From positions 228,925 through 292,924 of the forward strand of contig NZ_AQWN01000004.1 in NCBI RefSeq assembly GCF_000376385.1: 64,000 bases of DNA, written 5' to 3'. The first letter of the stretch is position 1. The number at the start of each line of letters is the position of its first letter. Below the pieces are notes generated by a model. That model saw nothing but the letters and a program-made list of their open reading frames with translations, ran no database searches and was not told the origin of the DNA. Position numbers and translations under genes: made by a program. This stretch comes from Desulfurispora thermophila DSM 16022 (GTDB lineage Bacteria > Bacillota > Desulfotomaculia > Desulfotomaculales > Desulfurisporaceae). Shown piece by piece: positions 19,518 through 26,441 of this stretch.

Positions 19518-19543
19518 AAACCGGCCCCCGGGGGGCCGGTTTT
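19517..19543 (+). terminator. Terminator between convergent YlbF-family and GGDEF genes
   Basis: A long GC stem AAAACCGGCCCC / GGGGCCGGTTTT with almost no loop; A and T runs on both sides make it usable from either strand. Confidence 0.88.
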
Positions 19544-21317
19544 ACTTTAGTATGCTTTCCAGCAATTGCGAGAATTCCTCTAATTTCTGTCTGGTGTCCG
19601 AACCGGGGCGTCCCGCTTTTTGCATGGCCCGGGTGAGGGCGCGCGTGACCATACTGCGGGTGCTCTGCGAGCTGGCGAATTTTTCTTTGTACATATTGCT
19701 GTCCGCCTGGCGAAAGATTTCGCCCAGCGGTACCTTGGCCGTGTCGCCCGTGGCCGTACCCAAAGAAAGATGTACGGGTATTTCGGGCCGGGTAGAGTTG
19801 TAGATTTCCACCTGCTCCTTGATTCGGCGGCAGGCCATTTGGGCAGTTGTTGTGTCCGTGTTGGGCAGCAGGATGACGAATTCATCCCCGCCCAGGCGAC
19901 AGATAATGTCATCGCTGCGGAAGCATTTTTTTAATATGGCCGACGCCACCTGCAAGAGCTGGTCGCCAATTTTGTGTCCCCTGGTGTCGTTGATGAATTT
20001 CAAACCGTCCAGGTCGCAACAGATTATACTGACCGGGGAGTACTGGGGGGCGGTCAGCTCCTGCATTTTTTCATCGAAATAATTGCGGTTGAAAAGGCCG
20101 GTCAGGGTGTCCTTGATGCTCAGATCGCGTAGTTTTCTGGTTATGGCCTGTTTTTCCGTGATATCGCGGATAATGCCGCAAAAGCCGGTGGGCTCATCCT
20201 GCTCGTTGCGCAGCAGGGATATGGAGACTTCTACCGTCCTACGTTCTCCCTCTTTGGTGATTAATTCCCAAGAAAAACCTTTTTCATGCCGCCCGGTGCT
20301 ATAAACACTGTTGAAAGCCCGGAAAACCTTGCGGCGGTTTTCTTCGTCCACAATCAGTCTGTAGCTTGCCCCAATCATTTCTTCTTTAGTGTATCCCAGC
20401 ATGCGGCAGAGGGCGCTGTTGCAAAAAACAATCCTGCCCTTCAAATCGGTTTCGTAAAAACCGTCCTCAATGCTCTCCACCAGCAGGCGGTACTTTTCCT
20501 CGGACTGGCGCAGCGCCTTTTCCATGCGATACCTCTCGGTGATGTCCAGCATGGAGCCCACACTCTGCCGGCTGCCGGGGATGATGCTGATGCTGTAAAA
20601 GATATTTTTGTAACTGCCGTCCTTACAACGCAGGCGAAATTCGTATTGATTGGGCACCCTTTGTCCCGGAGTGCGGCGAGCAACGTGCAGGGCCTGCATC
20701 CAGGGCAGATCTTCCGGGTGGACAAACTCGTCCCATTTGCGGCCCAGCAGTTCTTCCGGATCATAACCGCTCAGTCTGGACAATTCCGGGTTGACCGTGC
20801 TGATGGTGTGGTCTTCCTCTATGAGAGTTACGGCCATGCCTGTATAATCCAAAATGGTCCGGTATAATTTTTCTGAGAACTGCAGTTCTTCCTGGAGCTT
20901 TTGTCTTTTTAATATCTGGTCGTTTAGTGCGAGCAGTGTCTGGCGATATTTTTGTTGTAAGGTTTTGACAATGGTGATGTTTTGCAGGATGACCAGCAAT
21001 CCGGGTAAGGGTGGGAAACCAGGCAACTGCTGGAATGCCCGGCAACGGACGGTGATTGTTTTCTGCCGTGCCGTGGTTAGCTCCAGTTCGGCAGGCAAGG
21101 GCCCCGGGTTGCTGGCCAGACAGGCAAAGGGACAGAGAGAACAGTTCTCCTCCTTGCGCGGGAAAACCTCATGGCAGGCGGGGTGGCCCGGTCTGTAATG
21201 CCCCGTGAGTCGCCGCATACTGGAATTCATGTAAATGATCCGTTCCTTCCGGTCACACAAAAACACGGCGTCATTGGTGTACTCCAGCAGAGCGGGCATA
21301 AGTGGGTGCGAGGCCAA
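19542..21317 (-). CDS. PAS-domain diguanylate cyclase
   Basis: About 591 residues; TTG 21317 sits five bases after GAGGTGG, GTG 21326 is an alternative. There is no membrane segment. A first PAS-like domain holds a Cys cluster (CHEVF, then CSLCPFAC) seen in PAS domains of anaerobes and perhaps metal-binding. Two clear PAS/PAC units follow (about 155-285 and 285-400), then GGDEF (RLGGDEFVILLP) preceded by the inhibitory I-site RSDD. It should make c-di-GMP with product feedback. A C-terminal tail of about 40 residues is unassigned. No c-di-GMP riboswitch was recognised in the window. Confidence 0.93.
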   Translation of the reverse strand: MASHPLMPALLEYTNDAVFLCDRKERIIYMNSSMRRLTGHYRPGHPACHEVFPRKEENCSLCPFACLASNPGPLPAELELTTARQKTITVRCRAFQQLPGFPPLPGLLVILQNITIVKTLQQKYRQTLLALNDQILKRQKLQEELQFSEKLYRTILDYTGMAVTLIEEDHTISTVNPELSRLSGYDPEELLGRKWDEFVHPEDLPWMQALHVARRTPGQRVPNQYEFRLRCKDGSYKNIFYSISIIPGSRQSVGSMLDITERYRMEKALRQSEEKYRLLVESIEDGFYETDLKGRIVFCNSALCRMLGYTKEEMIGASYRLIVDEENRRKVFRAFNSVYSTGRHEKGFSWELITKEGERRTVEVSISLLRNEQDEPTGFCGIIRDITEKQAITRKLRDLSIKDTLTGLFNRNYFDEKMQELTAPQYSPVSIICCDLDGLKFINDTRGHKIGDQLLQVASAILKKCFRSDDIICRLGGDEFVILLPNTDTTTAQMACRRIKEQVEIYNSTRPEIPVHLSLGTATGDTAKVPLGEIFRQADSNMYKEKFASSQSTRSMVTRALTRAMQKAGRPGSDTRQKLEEFSQLLESILK

Positions 21318-21446
21318 TTGTTCCACCTCACCTGTCTACCGGGTTGTATTATCCGGCTTCAGTTGGCTGAATAAATCTTAATAATCATAATATTCTCAGC
21401 TGGTGCAAAATTTCCTGCCAAAAATTATGAAAATAATTGGCTTAAT

Positions 21447-21992
21447 TTAGAAGTTGCGGGGCTTGCAAATAATCTCTTTTATTTTGCTCTCAAAAATTTG
21501 GCTGGCGTGGGCTGGCCGGATGACGGCAGCCGTGTCGGCGCCACTGCCTGTTCCCCCAATGGCCACCACATCCTCACCGTAGGGTATTAGTCCGGCGTCC
21601 AGAGCCATGACAGTGATTTCCAGACATACTTTCAAACCCTGGCCCAGCATACGCAGAGTCTGGGCCATGATCTCGGCCGGATAAACGCCACCGAACTTGT
21701 TGCGCACACCGCGGTCCACACCGGCCAGCAAATGGGTGGTAGTCAATACCGAGACCCCTTTTTCTTTTAGTTGGTGGCGCATCTCGGCGCCCATTTCATC
21801 CACACCGGGCCCGGCGAATCCCACATGATGTGTGACGCACACCACATTCAATCCACGCCCCACACATTTTAAGGCCGTTTCGCCGCTGCAAGATGCCACC
21901 ACCAAATGGGAAAGACCGAGTTCCTGCGCCCTTTTTACGGCCAGCTCAATTGTTTGGCCGGTATTGGATGGGCCTTTGTGGTCAAAGTACAT
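21447..21992 (-). CDS. Stand-alone pyruvate kinase C-terminal (alpha/beta) domain protein
   Basis: 181 residues from ATG 21992 behind AAGGAGTG. The fold pattern is that of the pyruvate kinase C-terminal domain: TGQTIELAVKRAQELG, LVVASCSGETALKCVG, VVCVTHHVGFAGPG, and an end VVAIGGTGSGADTAAVI. In pyruvate kinase this domain binds allosteric effectors and holds no catalytic site. Free-standing copies are common in anaerobes and archaea, without known function. It is monocistronic and divergent from the NifX-like gene. Confidence 0.85.
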   Translation of the reverse strand: MYFDHKGPSNTGQTIELAVKRAQELGLSHLVVASCSGETALKCVGRGLNVVCVTHHVGFAGPGVDEMGAEMRHQLKEKGVSVLTTTHLLAGVDRGVRNKFGGVYPAEIMAQTLRMLGQGLKVCLEITVMALDAGLIPYGEDVVAIGGTGSGADTAAVIRPAHASQIFESKIKEIICKPRNF

Positions 21993-22127
21993 TTGGGTTC
22001 ACACTCCTTGGTTTGGTTTGAAGACAGCTTTGTTGATTATTTCTTTAGAATTAATTCTAGCACTAACGGGCAGCTTATAACAGTACTTGAGCTCTTTTCG
22101 GTGTTGCGGAAAATGCCAAAATATTTG

Positions 22128-22156
22128 TTGACATATGCCTTATACATAGTTAAAAT
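22128..22156 (+). promoter_or_regulatory. Promoter of the NifX/NifB-like gene
   Basis: Consensus TTGACA (22128-22133), 17-base spacer, TAAAAT (22151-22156), giving a leader of about 30 bases. Confidence 0.85.
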
Positions 22157-22194
22157 ATATAATGAAAATATGTTCAATAAGAGGTGGAGAACCA

Positions 22195-22605
22195 GTGAAG
22201 GTAGCTATGCCCTATGAAAATGGCCAGCTAAACCAGCATTTCGGTCGTAGTAAGGAGTTTGCCATTATTGATGTGCAAGACGGTAATATCGCCGACAAAA
22301 AAATCGTTTCTGCCGCCAATATGCAGCACAATCACGAGGGCCTGGCCGGTCTGCTGGCCCGGGAAAAAGTGGACGTGGTTGTTTTGGGTGGGATTGGTCC
22401 CATGGCATTGCAGGCACTTAAGGCGCAGGGGCTCAAGACCATTACGGGGCAGCAGGGAGATGTGGAAAAATTGGCTCTGGCTTGCGCCCGTGGGGAACTG
22501 GTGTCACAGCAGGTAAGTTGCGGGCATGACCACCACCATCACCACCAGCACCAGCATGGCGGTTGCGGTCATACGCACGGTCATGGTTGTGGTCATCATC
22601 ATTAA
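22195..22605 (+). CDS. Dinitrogenase iron-molybdenum cofactor family protein with His-rich tail
   Basis: 136 residues from GTG 22195 behind GAGGTGGAG. Residues 1-105 form the NifX/NafY/NifB C-terminal-like RNase-H-type domain: MPYENGQLNQHFGRSKEF, then VDVVVLGGIGPMALQALKAQG. The last 26 residues are a histidine, glycine and cysteine tail with runs of five and three His, a likely metal-binding or storage arm. No nif genes are near, so a general metal-cluster carrier role is more likely than nitrogen fixation. That is inference. Confidence 0.9.
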   Translation: MKVAMPYENGQLNQHFGRSKEFAIIDVQDGNIADKKIVSAANMQHNHEGLAGLLAREKVDVVVLGGIGPMALQALKAQGLKTITGQQGDVEKLALACARGELVSQQVSCGHDHHHHHQHQHGGCGHTHGHGCGHHH

Positions 22606-22684
22606 GCCGGACATGGCTTTGGGGCTTTGCCAGCTGTTTTAGGTATACAACAACCGGGGTTGTAATACAAAAAAAGTGTATGCT

Positions 22685-22723
22685 AAAAAGCGTCTCGGTA
22701 CAGCAATGGCGGGACGCTTTTTT
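22685..22723 (+). terminator. Bidirectional terminator between convergent genes
   Basis: AAAAAGCGTC (22685-22694) / GACGCTTTTT (22713-22722) with an 18-base loop; it serves the NifX-like gene on plus and the small membrane gene on minus. Confidence 0.88.
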
Positions 22724-22724
22724 A

Positions 22725-22934
22725 TTATCTGAACCAGGCCAGGGCCAGGGCCAGCAGGCCGAGGAAAAAACTCATACCAAACAATCGTACGGGACGGGTT
22801 TGTCCTTTCAGCCAGGCCAGATTTAGTCCGGACAGATACTCGGGTTGGCGAGCGGCGGAAACAGCCAGCCAGATCAATGCGGTTGTGGCCAGAAACGTGG
22901 CCAGGAGTAGCAGGACTACGGCTAATAGGAGCAT
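22725..22934 (-). CDS. Small membrane protein (69 aa)
   Basis: ATG 22934 is chosen because AGGGGGAAGGGG stands just before it; longer versions lack a ribosome site. Two hydrophobic segments are visible (LLLAVVLLLLATFLATTALIW and about FGMSFFLGLLALALAWF), joined by a polar loop of about 20 residues. No recognisable family and no conserved motif. It converges on the NifX-like gene and shares its terminator. Confidence 0.65.
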   Translation of the reverse strand: MLLLAVVLLLLATFLATTALIWLAVSAARQPEYLSGLNLAWLKGQTRPVRLFGMSFFLGLLALALAWFR

Positions 22935-23066
22935 AAACCCCTTCCCCCTAGTGAGAAAAAATGCTCGCATTTGCAAAAAATATGCTTACCCAAAATAGCG
23001 CGACAGTGTTAAAATGAATGACATGCATAAACTTTTCAGGATTGAGAAAAAGTCAGGAGTGTGGTG

Positions 23067-23819
23067 TTGTTGTTAGCGCTGGATAAATTATACCCGCAAC
23101 TCAGCTATGCTGAAAAGCACGGTTTGTTTGCCGAGTTGCAGCAAACTTATGACCGTTTTCCCGCCACTTTGTGCCGTCAATGCGCCAGGTGCTGCACTGT
23201 ACCTCCGCCGGCTTATGTGATTGAATATCTGTATATGTTTGATTACCTGCGTAAGAACCTGACGCATCTTTTGCCCGATATAGTGGAGCGGGCGGTAAAA
23301 TATTTTTACCTGGAACTTTTGGATATAAATGTGGTCTGCCCCTTTGTTGACCCCCAAAGCAAGCTCTGTCTGGTGTATCCTGTAAGACCGCTAACCTGCC
23401 GGGCATACGGGTTGACCAGAGCTAAAGTGGGTGATGCCGAGCGGGAAAAGGAGCTGACAAAACTGGCCGAGCATTACAGGGAAAAACATGGCATTGAACT
23501 GCCGGATGAGGTGCTGGGGTTCCGTTTGCCGGAATGCAAGCAGGTGAAGGTGCTCGGTGCGGAGAGAATCACTCCCGAGTTGCAGGCTGTATTGCTGGCC
23601 GAAGTGGCATCGCTGGAGAGCAGGTTGTTTGGTCTGGACTATGCACTGGTGGAGAGCGGCACAACTTTTGAACCGCTGGCCCGCCACCTGGCCTTGACTG
23701 TGCTCCCGAGAGGGGCGGTGGAGCGGCGAATTAAAGTGATGAAAGAATACCTGGCCGGCCAGGGAGATAGCGTAACCTTGCGCGAAATCATTGGTAAGGC
23801 CAGACAGTTTAGTCTGTAA
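23067..23819 (+). CDS. YkgJ family cysteine cluster protein
   Basis: About 250 residues; TTG 23067 is best spaced from AGGAG (GTG 23061 and 23064 are alternatives). The N-terminal CRQCARCC and the later VCPFVDPQSKLCLVYPVRPLTCRAYG form the cysteine pattern of the YkgJ/UPF0153 group, thought to bind zinc or an Fe-S cluster. The C-terminal 90 residues are helical and without match. It is monocistronic with no terminator visible. The function is unknown. Confidence 0.85.
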   Translation: MLLALDKLYPQLSYAEKHGLFAELQQTYDRFPATLCRQCARCCTVPPPAYVIEYLYMFDYLRKNLTHLLPDIVERAVKYFYLELLDINVVCPFVDPQSKLCLVYPVRPLTCRAYGLTRAKVGDAEREKELTKLAEHYREKHGIELPDEVLGFRLPECKQVKVLGAERITPELQAVLLAEVASLESRLFGLDYALVESGTTFEPLARHLALTVLPRGAVERRIKVMKEYLAGQGDSVTLREIIGKARQFSL

Positions 23820-23865
23820 TGGGTGCCGAGCAGTTAATTTTTAGCCTTGAAATGTTGATAGGTGC

Positions 23866-23894
23866 TTGTCAATGGGACAAATCCATGATATATT
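23866..23894 (+). promoter_or_regulatory. Candidate distal promoter for the sat leader
   Basis: TTGTCA (23866-23871), 17-base spacer, TATATT (23889-23894). It would give a leader of about 565 bases before sat. Confidence 0.6.
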
Positions 23895-24466
23895 TTTGTC
23901 ATCGAAGAATATTATTTAGCCAGTGAACAGCAGAATATTGTGGGTGAGTTGCCGGGAAAGCGATTTCCCGGCCAGCCCTGCAAAATAAGCAAGGCACCTT
24001 ACGGGTGCACAACAAAAGTGATAAGTGGAACTATCACAAGAATGAGCAAACTTATGCTCTTCTTCATTTCCGTGTATCATTAGTAATTGAATTATTTGGC
24101 AATGGCAGCAGGAAGTTGTGGTGTAAGTGTCGAATACGGTTTTTGGGTGTTCATTATCTGGTTGCTGGCCTGTGTTATAGCATAGCTGGGTGTTTTCCTC
24201 AACCATTATAGAGTGACTGGCAACCGGGATACTAGCAAATAGACGACATTTTTCGACACGTGCAGGTAATTTACTGTATTGTTCTGCGTGGAATGTGATG
24301 GATAATGTACCTGTCGATGAAAGAATATTGTTAATAAGCCTAAATTTAGCATTAATGAGACATGGTTTTTGACCGGTCTTAATTAACAACAGGGGCCGGT
24401 TGATAATTAAATTGTTTCTTGCTGCGGAGAATAGGGTGGAAAAACAAAAAAGAGGAGGCCTGTTCA
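23895..24466 (+). other. Long structured, non-coding leader upstream of sat
   Basis: No credible gene in about 570 bases. Four hairpins lie in a row: GCCGGGAAA-GCGA-TTTCCCGGC (23951-23972, 9 bp with a GNRA loop), GCACC/GGTGC (23994-24008), GTGATA/TATCAC (24018-24037), and AGAA-GAGCA/TGCTC-TTCT (24039-24063, one bulged T). Further down, nothing definite except the AGGAGG of sat. It matches no riboswitch class that I can name (no S-box, T-box, GEMM, TPP or cobalamin core). A separate non-coding RNA is an alternative. Confidence 0.5.
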
Positions 24467-25639
24467 ATGTCCAAGCTGGTACCCCCGCATGGTGGTAAAC
24501 TGACTCCTGTTCTGGTACCCGAAGAGCAGCGTGCCGAATATCTGGCCAAAGCCAAAACCCTGCCGGTTATTCGCATGACCTCCCGGGAAACCTCCGACCT
24601 GCTCATGATCGGCATGGGTGCCTTCAGCCCGCTGACCGGTTTTATGGGCAAAGAAGACTATCAAAGCGTAGTAAACACCAAGCACCTGGCCAATGGCCTG
24701 GCCTGGCCCATTCCCATCACTCTGTCCGTGACCAAAGAACAGGCGGCCAACCTGAAGGAAGGCATGGAAGTCGCTCTGGTGGATGATGAGACAGATACAT
24801 ACGTCGGTATCCTCACCGTCGGTGACAAGTATGAATACGACAAGGTTAAAGAATGCAAAGAAGTATTCTTTACCGACGATCAGGAACACCCCGGCGTACA
24901 AAAGGTTATGGCACAGGGCGATGTGAACGTGGGTGGTCAGGTGGTTACCTTCAGCCAGATGGGCTACGCCAGCAAGTATGGTGCCTATTATGCTACTCCG
25001 GCTCAAACCCGTGCCCTGTTTGATGAAAAAGGCTGGGCTACTGTGGCCGCCTTCCAGACCCGCAACCCGTTGCACCGTTCGCACGAATTCCTGTGCAAAA
25101 TTGGTAACGAGATCTGCGATGGTCTGCTCATTCACCCCATTGTGGGCAAACTGAAGCCCGGCGATATCCCGGCCGAAGTGCGTCTCAAGTGCTATGAAAT
25201 CCTGCTCAACAACTATTTCAACAAGGACACTGCTGTAATGCGCGTTTATCCCATGGAAATGCGCTATGCCGGTCCCAGCGAAGGTATTCTGCACGCTATT
25301 TTCCGGCAAAACTTTGGCTGCAGCCACATCCTGATCGGTCGCGACCATGCCGGTGTGGGCAGCTACTACACTCCCTATCAGGCTCAGGAACTGTTTGACC
25401 AGTTCAAACCGGGCGAGATTCTCTGCCAGCCCATTAAAGTTACTTCCGCCTTCTACTGCAACAAGTGCGAGAGCATGACCACAGAAAAGACCTGCCCGCA
25501 CGGTCCGGAAGACAGGCTGAACATCAGCGGCACCAAGCTGCGCGCCATGCTGGCCGCCGGTGAAATGCCTCCGGCCAACTTCAGCCGTCCCGAAGTGCTG
25601 AAGGTTCTCATGGAATATTATCAGAGCCTGAACAAGTAA
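24467..25639 (+). CDS. sat: Sulfate adenylyltransferase (ATP sulfurylase)
   Basis: 390 residues from ATG 24467 behind AGAGGAGG. The dissimilatory enzyme joins sulfate and ATP to adenosine phosphosulfate plus pyrophosphate, the activation step of sulfate respiration, in the cytoplasm. Motifs are the PUA-like N-terminus (GAFSPLTGFM), QTRNPLHRSHEF with the HxxH catalytic pair, the GRDHAGVG loop, and a zinc site CNKCESM with CPHGPEDR. There is no APS-kinase domain, as expected. It is first in the sulfate-reduction block, with a hairpin between it and aprB. Codon choice suggests strong expression. Confidence 0.98.
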   Translation: MSKLVPPHGGKLTPVLVPEEQRAEYLAKAKTLPVIRMTSRETSDLLMIGMGAFSPLTGFMGKEDYQSVVNTKHLANGLAWPIPITLSVTKEQAANLKEGMEVALVDDETDTYVGILTVGDKYEYDKVKECKEVFFTDDQEHPGVQKVMAQGDVNVGGQVVTFSQMGYASKYGAYYATPAQTRALFDEKGWATVAAFQTRNPLHRSHEFLCKIGNEICDGLLIHPIVGKLKPGDIPAEVRLKCYEILLNNYFNKDTAVMRVYPMEMRYAGPSEGILHAIFRQNFGCSHILIGRDHAGVGSYYTPYQAQELFDQFKPGEILCQPIKVTSAFYCNKCESMTTEKTCPHGPEDRLNISGTKLRAMLAAGEMPPANFSRPEVLKVLMEYYQSLNK

Positions 25640-25665
25640 TCCCCCTGCATAATTCAAGCAATGCG

Positions 25666-25696
25666 GTTTGCTGCGCAGCTGGTCTGCGCAGCAAAC
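25666..25696 (+). other. Strong stem-loop after sat
   Basis: GTTTGCTGCGCAG (25666-25678), CTGGT loop, CTGCGCAGCAAAC (25684-25696): a perfect 13-bp stem. The nearest T-run (ATAATTTTT) starts ten bases later, so it is a poor terminator and more likely an mRNA end or stability element. Confidence 0.75.
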
Positions 25697-25959
25697 ATGC
25701 CATATAATTTTTCGCTCTCATAACCCCAAAACATCCCCGGTATGCGGGAGGTGATGTCCCGGCCCAGCGCAGTAAGAGCTGATTGGTTGATAAGCTGATT
25801 GTGTTTTTACTTGCCCATCTGGACAATGCCAACCGTGGTTACGTGGTTATGAGTAGCTGAGCAAGGTTTGTCCGGCGGTCGCTTGAGCGGGCGCCGGGTG
25901 GCAAGTTTGGCCCTTGCCGGGGCCGAAAATTCAAAACAAAGGGAACAGGAGGTTAAATA
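25697..25959 (+). other. Non-coding spacer before aprB with two further hairpins
   Basis: No gene. Hairpins CCGGCG/CGCCGG (25872-25897, inner CGCT/GCG) and GGCAAG/CTTGCC (25900-25918) lie just upstream of the aprB ribosome site (CAGGAGG). No convincing promoter was found, so aprBA may depend on readthrough from sat or on an unrecognised promoter. Confidence 0.5.
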
Positions 25960-26397
25960 ATGCCGACTTTTGTAATGGTGGAAAAATGCGACGGCTGCAA
26001 AGGGCAAGACAAAACTGCCTGCATGTACGCCTGCCCCAACGACCTGATGGTGTTGGACAAAGAGAGAATGAAAGCCTACAACCGTGACCCCTGGGCGTGC
26101 TGGGAGTGCCTGTGCTGCGCCAAGGCCTGCCCGCAGCAAGCCATGGACCTGCGTGGTTATGCCGACTTCGTTCCCATGGGCGCCAGTTGCACCCCGCTGC
26201 GTGGTTCCGACAGCATCATGTGGACCATCAAGTTCCGCAACGGCATGGTCAAGCGCTTCAAGTTCCCCATCCGGACCACTGAAGAAGGCACTGCCGAGCC
26301 GAGCGGCGGCTACGAATATGCCGGCGACATCAATGACCAGACCCTGTTCACCGAACCCGCTTCTCTGGGCACCGAAGTTTGGACCCTGAAGAAGTAA
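25960..26397 (+). CDS. aprB: Adenylylsulfate reductase, beta subunit
   Basis: 145 residues; ATG 25960 behind CAGGAGG. The ferredoxin-like subunit carries two [4Fe-4S] clusters and feeds electrons to the FAD of AprA. The cysteine ladders are C10-x2-C13-x7-C21-x3-C25 and C47-x2-C50-x2-C53-x3-C57, the first spacing with seven residues being typical of AprB. The C-terminal strand-rich extension that wraps AprA is present. It is followed after 44 bases by aprA. Confidence 0.98.
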   Translation: MPTFVMVEKCDGCKGQDKTACMYACPNDLMVLDKERMKAYNRDPWACWECLCCAKACPQQAMDLRGYADFVPMGASCTPLRGSDSIMWTIKFRNGMVKRFKFPIRTTEEGTAEPSGGYEYAGDINDQTLFTEPASLGTEVWTLKK

Positions 26398-26441
26398 GGG
26401 CATGGATTTTAGAAGAATTTAACAGAGGAGGTCAAATATAA

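Noticed and set aside
22519..22602. CAC/CAT-rich repeat, considered as a short tandem repeat or CRISPR-like array
   Set aside because: It is the coding sequence of the His-rich tail; no spacers or palindromic repeats.
23895..24466. Known riboswitch (SAM, c-di-GMP, cobalamin, TPP, T-box) before sat
   Set aside because: None of the conserved cores of these classes could be found in the leader.
24464..25657. 397-residue minus-strand frame across sat
   Set aside because: Antisense shadow of sat with no motif or start site.
25666..25696. 13-bp stem after sat, considered as a Rho-independent terminator
   Set aside because: The T-rich stretch starts only about ten bases after the stem and is interrupted; reported instead as a stability or processing element.
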